DNA from: Streptomyces longhuiensis | Lineage (GTDB): Bacteria; Actinomycetota; Actinomycetes; Streptomycetales; Streptomycetaceae | Length of the DNA stretch: 64,000 nt | Direction: 5' to 3' | Assembly: GCF_020616555.1 (NCBI RefSeq) | Contig: NZ_CP085173.1 | Location: forward strand, 2,046,001 to 2,110,000 | Shown here: positions 61,114-64,000 of the stretch, piece by piece | Layout: each line of letters begins with the position of its first letter | Position numbering within the stretch: position 1 is the stretch's first letter | The notes under the pieces: generated by a model | The model's input: the letters and a program-made list of their open reading frames with translations, nothing else | What the model was told of the DNA's origin: nothing | The model's database searches: none | Position numbers and translations under genes: made by a program

Positions 61114-62040
61114 TCACTGGGAGGACGACTGAGCGTAGTCAGGCCGCTTCGCGGGTCGCAAGGCGTCCACAACGATCTTCTGCGCCTGTGTCACGGTAAC
61201 GGTGGCCTGCTCCTTTTCCAGAGTCTGAACCACCCCGCCGGGGATGTTGAGCGCCGGCTCCAGGTCCTGCGGCTTGCCGATGACCTTGAAGACGAAAGGC
61301 TGGCCGATCTTGTGGCCGTCCACACTCACCCTCCCGCCGCTCGCATCCGTCAAATACGTGTCGGCCACGACCCGGACGTCGTTCACCTGGATCGCCTCGG
61401 CGCCCGCCGCGCGTAGTTCCTGGATCGCATCCAGCAGCATGTCCGCCTGCACCGCGCCCTTCTTGTCGGTGATCGTCAGCGTGATCCCGGGGCCCTGCGC
61501 CGCCACGGTGCCCGCCAGAATGCCGAGTTGCCGTTCCCTCTCGACCGTCTGCTTGCGGGCCTCCTCGGCCTGGTCCGAGCTGTTCTCCAGCTCGGTGCGC
61601 TGCCCCTCGAGACGCTGCTTCTCATCTCCCAGACGCTGAGTACGGTCATCCAGTTCATCGAGGATGCGTACGAGATCTTCCTGACGTGCGCCGCGCAGCG
61701 CGCTGCTGTCGCTGTTGGACCGCACCTGGATGGCCAGACCCAGGCCGAGCACGAACAGCAGGACGGCGACGATGAGTTGCGCACGGGTGACCCGCGGCGG
61801 CCACAGCCCCTTGGCCAGCCGCTGACGTCCGGTCAGCGACCGGCTCTTCGTCTCCGCGGTCGGCGCATCCGCATCGTCTGCGCCGTCCGCGTGGTCCGCG
61901 CCGTCCACCGCTTCAGGAGCGACCTCGTCCGGCAGCTCCTTGCGCAGGCGGTACTGCTCGTTGTTCTGGTTCTTGTTCTGGTTCTGGTTCTTGTTCTGGT
62001 TCTTGTTCTGGTTCTTGTTCTGGTTCTCGTCCTCGGACAT
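61114..62040 (-). CDS. DUF881-family membrane protein with NQNK repeat N-terminus
   Basis: 308 aa from the ATG at 62040; a GTG at 62049 overlaps the sbp stop as GTGA and is equally possible. N-terminus is a low-complexity NQNK repeat (residues ~6-27), then Asp/Ala-rich linker, one helix around residues 85-105 (AQLIVAVLLFVLGLGLAIQV), a coiled coil (residues ~115-165) and the DUF881 domain (ALNIPGGVVQTLEKEQATVTVTQAQKIVVDALR). Extracytoplasmic, single-pass. Known in the division/envelope gene block; function unclear. Confidence 0.9.
   Translation of the reverse strand: MSEDENQNKNQNKNQNKNQNQNKNQNNEQYRLRKELPDEVAPEAVDGADHADGADDADAPTAETKSRSLTGRQRLAKGLWPPRVTRAQLIVAVLLFVLGLGLAIQVRSNSDSSALRGARQEDLVRILDELDDRTQRLGDEKQRLEGQRTELENSSDQAEEARKQTVERERQLGILAGTVAAQGPGITLTITDKKGAVQADMLLDAIQELRAAGAEAIQVNDVRVVADTYLTDASGGRVSVDGHKIGQPFVFKVIGKPQDLEPALNIPGGVVQTLEKEQATVTVTQAQKIVVDALRPAKRPDYAQSSSQ
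61961..62028. repeat. 12-bp simple repeat coding for NQNK
   Basis: TTGTTCTGGTTC-type units repeat five to six times with one hexamer phase slip (61961-62028). On the minus strand they encode Asn-Gln-Asn-Lys repeats at the start of the DUF881 protein. AAC/CAG/AAC/AAG codons repeat with almost no synonymous change. Confidence 0.9.
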
Positions 62041-62045
62041 CGGCC

Positions 62046-62378
62046 TCACGCCCGGAAGATGTGCCGCCGGATGGCGGCCGCGTTGGAGAAGATGCGGATT
62101 CCGAGCACCACGACGACGCCGGTGGAAAGCTGCGCGCCCACGCCCAGCTTGTCGCCCAGGAACACGATCAGGGCCGCCACGACGACGTTCGACAGGAACG
62201 ACACGACGAAGACCTTGTCGTCGAAGATCCCGTCGAGCATCGCCCGCAGGCCACCGAACACCGCGTCGAGGGCCGCCACCACGGCGATCGGAAGATAGGG
62301 CTCGACCACCGCCGGAACCTCGGGCCGGACGAACAGTCCGACCACAACTCCCACGACGAGGCCCAGTACGGCGATCAC
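62046..62378 (-). CDS. sbp: Small basic protein (DUF1290)
   Basis: 110 aa, three hydrophobic helices (IAVLGLVVGVVVGLFV, VAALDAVFGGLRAML, VVFSFLSNVVVAALIVF-like). The DUF1290/small-basic-protein family, always between two DUF881 genes near divIVA/gcv genes in gram-positives. The GTG start overlaps the upstream gene's TGA in a GTGA overlap, so translation is coupled. Function unknown. Confidence 0.92.
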   Translation of the reverse strand: MIAVLGLVVGVVVGLFVRPEVPAVVEPYLPIAVVAALDAVFGGLRAMLDGIFDDKVFVVSFLSNVVVAALIVFLGDKLGVGAQLSTGVVVVLGIRIFSNAAAIRRHIFRA

Positions 62379-63283
62379 GATGTGCCCTTCTCTGTTCTCG
62401 GCTGTGCTGTACGTACGGTCACGCTCGGCGCTGCGGGCAGGCGGACGTCGTCCTGGGCCGAAATGCTGGTCCGGATTCCGAAGTTCTCCTGCAGGGCGTG
62501 CAGGTACAGACCGTCAGGGCTGTTCTGGAACCGGGTGCTCAGCCGCTGGCCGTCCCCCACCGCGAGCACCGTGTACGGCGGCACGAGCGGTCTGTTGTCG
62601 ACCAGTATCGCGTCACCCGCCGCGCGGATCGCGGACAGGGCCGTCAGCCGCTGCCCGTTGATGGCGACGGCCTCGGCACCGGACTGCCAGAGCCCGTTGA
62701 CGACCCGCTGCATGTCCCGGTCGCGCACCCGCCCGGTGTCCGAGAAGCCGGCGCTCTCGCGCGGCCCCCCTCCGCCCTGGTCGGCCTCCTTGGCGTCGTC
62801 GACGACCAGCTTCACTCCCGGGCCGTGCACCGCCGTGGCACCGGAAAGCAGACCGACCAACTCGCCTTTGTCGCCGCCATGTTTCTTCAGCGCCTCACGC
62901 TGGCGGTCACTCACGTCGTTGCGGAGCGTGTCCACCTTGCGCTCGAGCTTGTCCGCGGCCGCCGTCTCCCGGTCGATACGGGCGATGAGCTCCTCGCGCT
63001 CCTTCGCCACGACCGGTGCCGCGACCCGCGCCTGCGCCGCGCCCACCGTCACCACGAGCGCCGCGAGGACCAGCCCGGCCGCGAGCCCGAGCTTGGCCCT
63101 CAGGGTGCGCGGCATGCCTCCGCTGCCCTCGGCCTTCTTACGGGCCGCCGCCTCCGCGTATCCGTCGTCGAGGCTGTGATCCATCACGTTCGTCAGCAGC
63201 GACATGGAGGCGTCGGGACGCCTGGGGCTCACGGGACGGGAGGGGCTGCTCCGATCGGGGGGCTGCTGCGGCATGCCGCACAT
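62375..63283 (-). CDS. DUF881-family membrane protein
   Basis: 302 aa. N-terminal cytoplasmic part with a short amphipathic segment (MSLLTNVMDHSLDDGYAEAA), a helix around residues 62-85 ([25 protein letters not shown]), a coiled-coil stretch and a C-terminal DUF881 domain (VNGLWQSGAEAVAINGQRLTALSAIRAAGDAILVDNRP). First gene of the block. Two possible ATGs (63283 and 63274); neither has a strong ribosome site. Confidence 0.9.
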   Translation of the reverse strand: MCGMPQQPPDRSSPSRPVSPRRPDASMSLLTNVMDHSLDDGYAEAAARKKAEGSGGMPRTLRAKLGLAAGLVLAALVVTVGAAQARVAAPVVAKEREELIARIDRETAAADKLERKVDTLRNDVSDRQREALKKHGGDKGELVGLLSGATAVHGPGVKLVVDDAKEADQGGGGPRESAGFSDTGRVRDRDMQRVVNGLWQSGAEAVAINGQRLTALSAIRAAGDAILVDNRPLVPPYTVLAVGDGQRLSTRFQNSPDGLYLHALQENFGIRTSISAQDDVRLPAAPSVTVRTAQPRTEKGTS

Positions 63284-63326
63284 CGTCGCACGTGCCGGCC
63301 TGTACCTCCGAATGGCCCCACCGCCG

Positions 63327-63363
63327 TACTCGGTCGGCGCCCGTGACAGGCGCCGACCGAGTA
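63327..63363 (-). terminator. Strong terminator of the ManC-type gene
   Basis: Perfect 15-bp arms TACTCGGTCGGCGCC (63327-63341) and GGCGCCGACCGAGTA (63349-63363), loop CGTGACA, between the ManC-type stop (63375) and the DUF881 gene start (63283). Confidence 0.9.
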
Positions 63364-63374
63364 TGTATGACGGC

Positions 63375-64000
63375 TCAGCGACCAGCGCTGTCCACGACGG
63401 CCGCCCACTCGTCGAGCAGCTGTTGCGCCGACGCGTCGTCGGGCCCTTCGGCCCACAGATGGGTGACGGCCTCGGCCGGGTCGGGCAGCACCATCACCCA
63501 GCGCCCGTCCGCCTCGACGACCCGCACGCCGTCGGTCGTGTCGACGGACCGGTCGCCGGCCTCCTCGACGACCCGCCGCATCACGAGCCCCTTCACCGCC
63601 CACGGAGTCGCGAGGTCCCGCTTGAGCACGTGCGCCCGCGGGATCCGCGCATCGATCTGGCTCAAGGTCAGCTGCGTCCGCGCCACGAGCCCGATCAGCC
63701 GGACGAAGGCGGCAGCACCGTCGAAGACGGAGCTGAACTCCGGAATGATGAACCCGCCGCGACCGTCACCGCCGAAGATGGTCCCCTCGTCCCGCCCGAC
63801 CCGCGTGAGGTCGTCGGGCGACGTGGTCGTCCACTCCACCTGCGTCCCGTGGTACGCGGCCACCTGCTCGGCGATACGCGTCGTGGTCACAGGCAGCGCG
63901 ACCCGGCCGCTACGCCTCTCGGCGGCCACCAGGTCCAGCATGACGAGCAGAGCACGGTCGTCCTCGACGATGCGGCCCTTCTCGTCGACCAGCGACAGCC
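63375..64000 (-). CDS. Mannose-1-phosphate guanylyltransferase/phosphomannomutase-type protein, C-terminal part
   Basis: The last ~208 residues of a gene that enters from the right edge. They read LSLVDEKGRIVEDDRALLVMLDLVA, then a phosphohexomutase-like domain III/IV (FGGDGRGGFIIPEFSSVFDGAAAFVRLI with the sugar-binding GGDG-E-S type motif, and C-terminal VVEADGRWVMVLPDPAEAVTHLWAEG with the phosphate-binding loop region). This fits the Streptomyces fusion protein of ManC and phosphomannomutase for GDP-mannose synthesis (SCO1388 type, from memory). Only the mutase part is in the window. Confidence 0.82.
   Translation of the reverse strand, partial: LSLVDEKGRIVEDDRALLVMLDLVAAERRSGRVALPVTTTRIAEQVAAYHGTQVEWTTTSPDDLTRVGRDEGTIFGGDGRGGFIIPEFSSVFDGAAAFVRLIGLVARTQLTLSQIDARIPRAHVLKRDLATPWAVKGLVMRRVVEEAGDRSVDTTDGVRVVEADGRWVMVLPDPAEAVTHLWAEGPDDASAQQLLDEWAAVVDSAGR

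Overview
The window is high-GC DNA (third codon positions almost all G or C) with dense short-spaced genes, GTG and TTG starts, many leaderless promoters and family content typical of Streptomyces: a third divergent EF-Tu (tuf3 type), a Clp_N-domain protein, a DUF5999 protein, mycothiol/DinB-fold proteins and a GarA-type FHA protein. From memory, the gene set resembles the S. coelicolor SCO13xx region (tuf3, Lnt, gcvP, ManC). I see no prophage, insertion sequence, CRISPR array or integrase, so this looks like ordinary chromosome.

Layout. 1-7.3 kb: end of an APC permease, a BlaI/M56-peptidase pair, a CoA-binding protein, a cupin, a lipoprotein, a YbaK deacylase, and an XRE-cupin regulator divergent from an EamA exporter. 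7.4-14.1 kb: gamma-carbonic-anhydrase-like protein followed by an 8-copy heptamer repeat, DedA, hotdog thioesterase, two tandem membrane-anchored paralogues, a small secreted protein, an MFS pump and a spermidine-synthase-like protein. 14.3-21.1 kb: patatin, EF-Tu3, AlkD-like protein, TVP38 protein, thiolase/HxlR pair, UppP. 21.1-23.4 kb: a Ro60 (TROVE-vWA) protein and, upstream of it on the same strand, a Y RNA carrying a circularly permuted tRNA-like domain. This is the most interesting element of the window. 23.5-36 kb: Lnt, oxidoreductases, a decayed FAD monooxygenase, Ung, a peptide-binding lipoprotein, two SDR/FabG enzymes, a HipA-like kinase/DUF3037 pair and a Rieske lipoprotein. 36-43.5 kb: a cluster of EamA transporters with LysR and MocR regulators and two flavin-binding PPOX proteins. 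43.6-52.7 kb: Clp_N protein, SRPBCC protein, PadR, PhzF, CPBP protease, a solute-binding/vWA fusion, a glutamate-cysteine-ligase-like enzyme and small proteins. 52.8-64 kb: gcvP behind a tandem glycine riboswitch, a PRC-barrel protein, DinB, then the right-to-left block DUF881 - small basic protein - DUF881 - FHA - MerR - BFN nuclease - MerR. That block matches the mycobacterial Rv1823-Rv1830 order but has no gcvH. The window ends inside a ManC/phosphomannomutase-type gene.

How the genes work together: the Ro60 protein and the Y RNA are the likely two parts of one RNA-processing particle. The FHA block (probable Ser/Thr-kinase-responsive switch, cell-envelope membrane proteins) and gcvP sit together as in mycobacteria. 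Regulators are mostly divergent from the transporter or enzyme they probably control, and several palindromic operators can be seen between them. All family calls come from reading the translated sequence; no database search was run.
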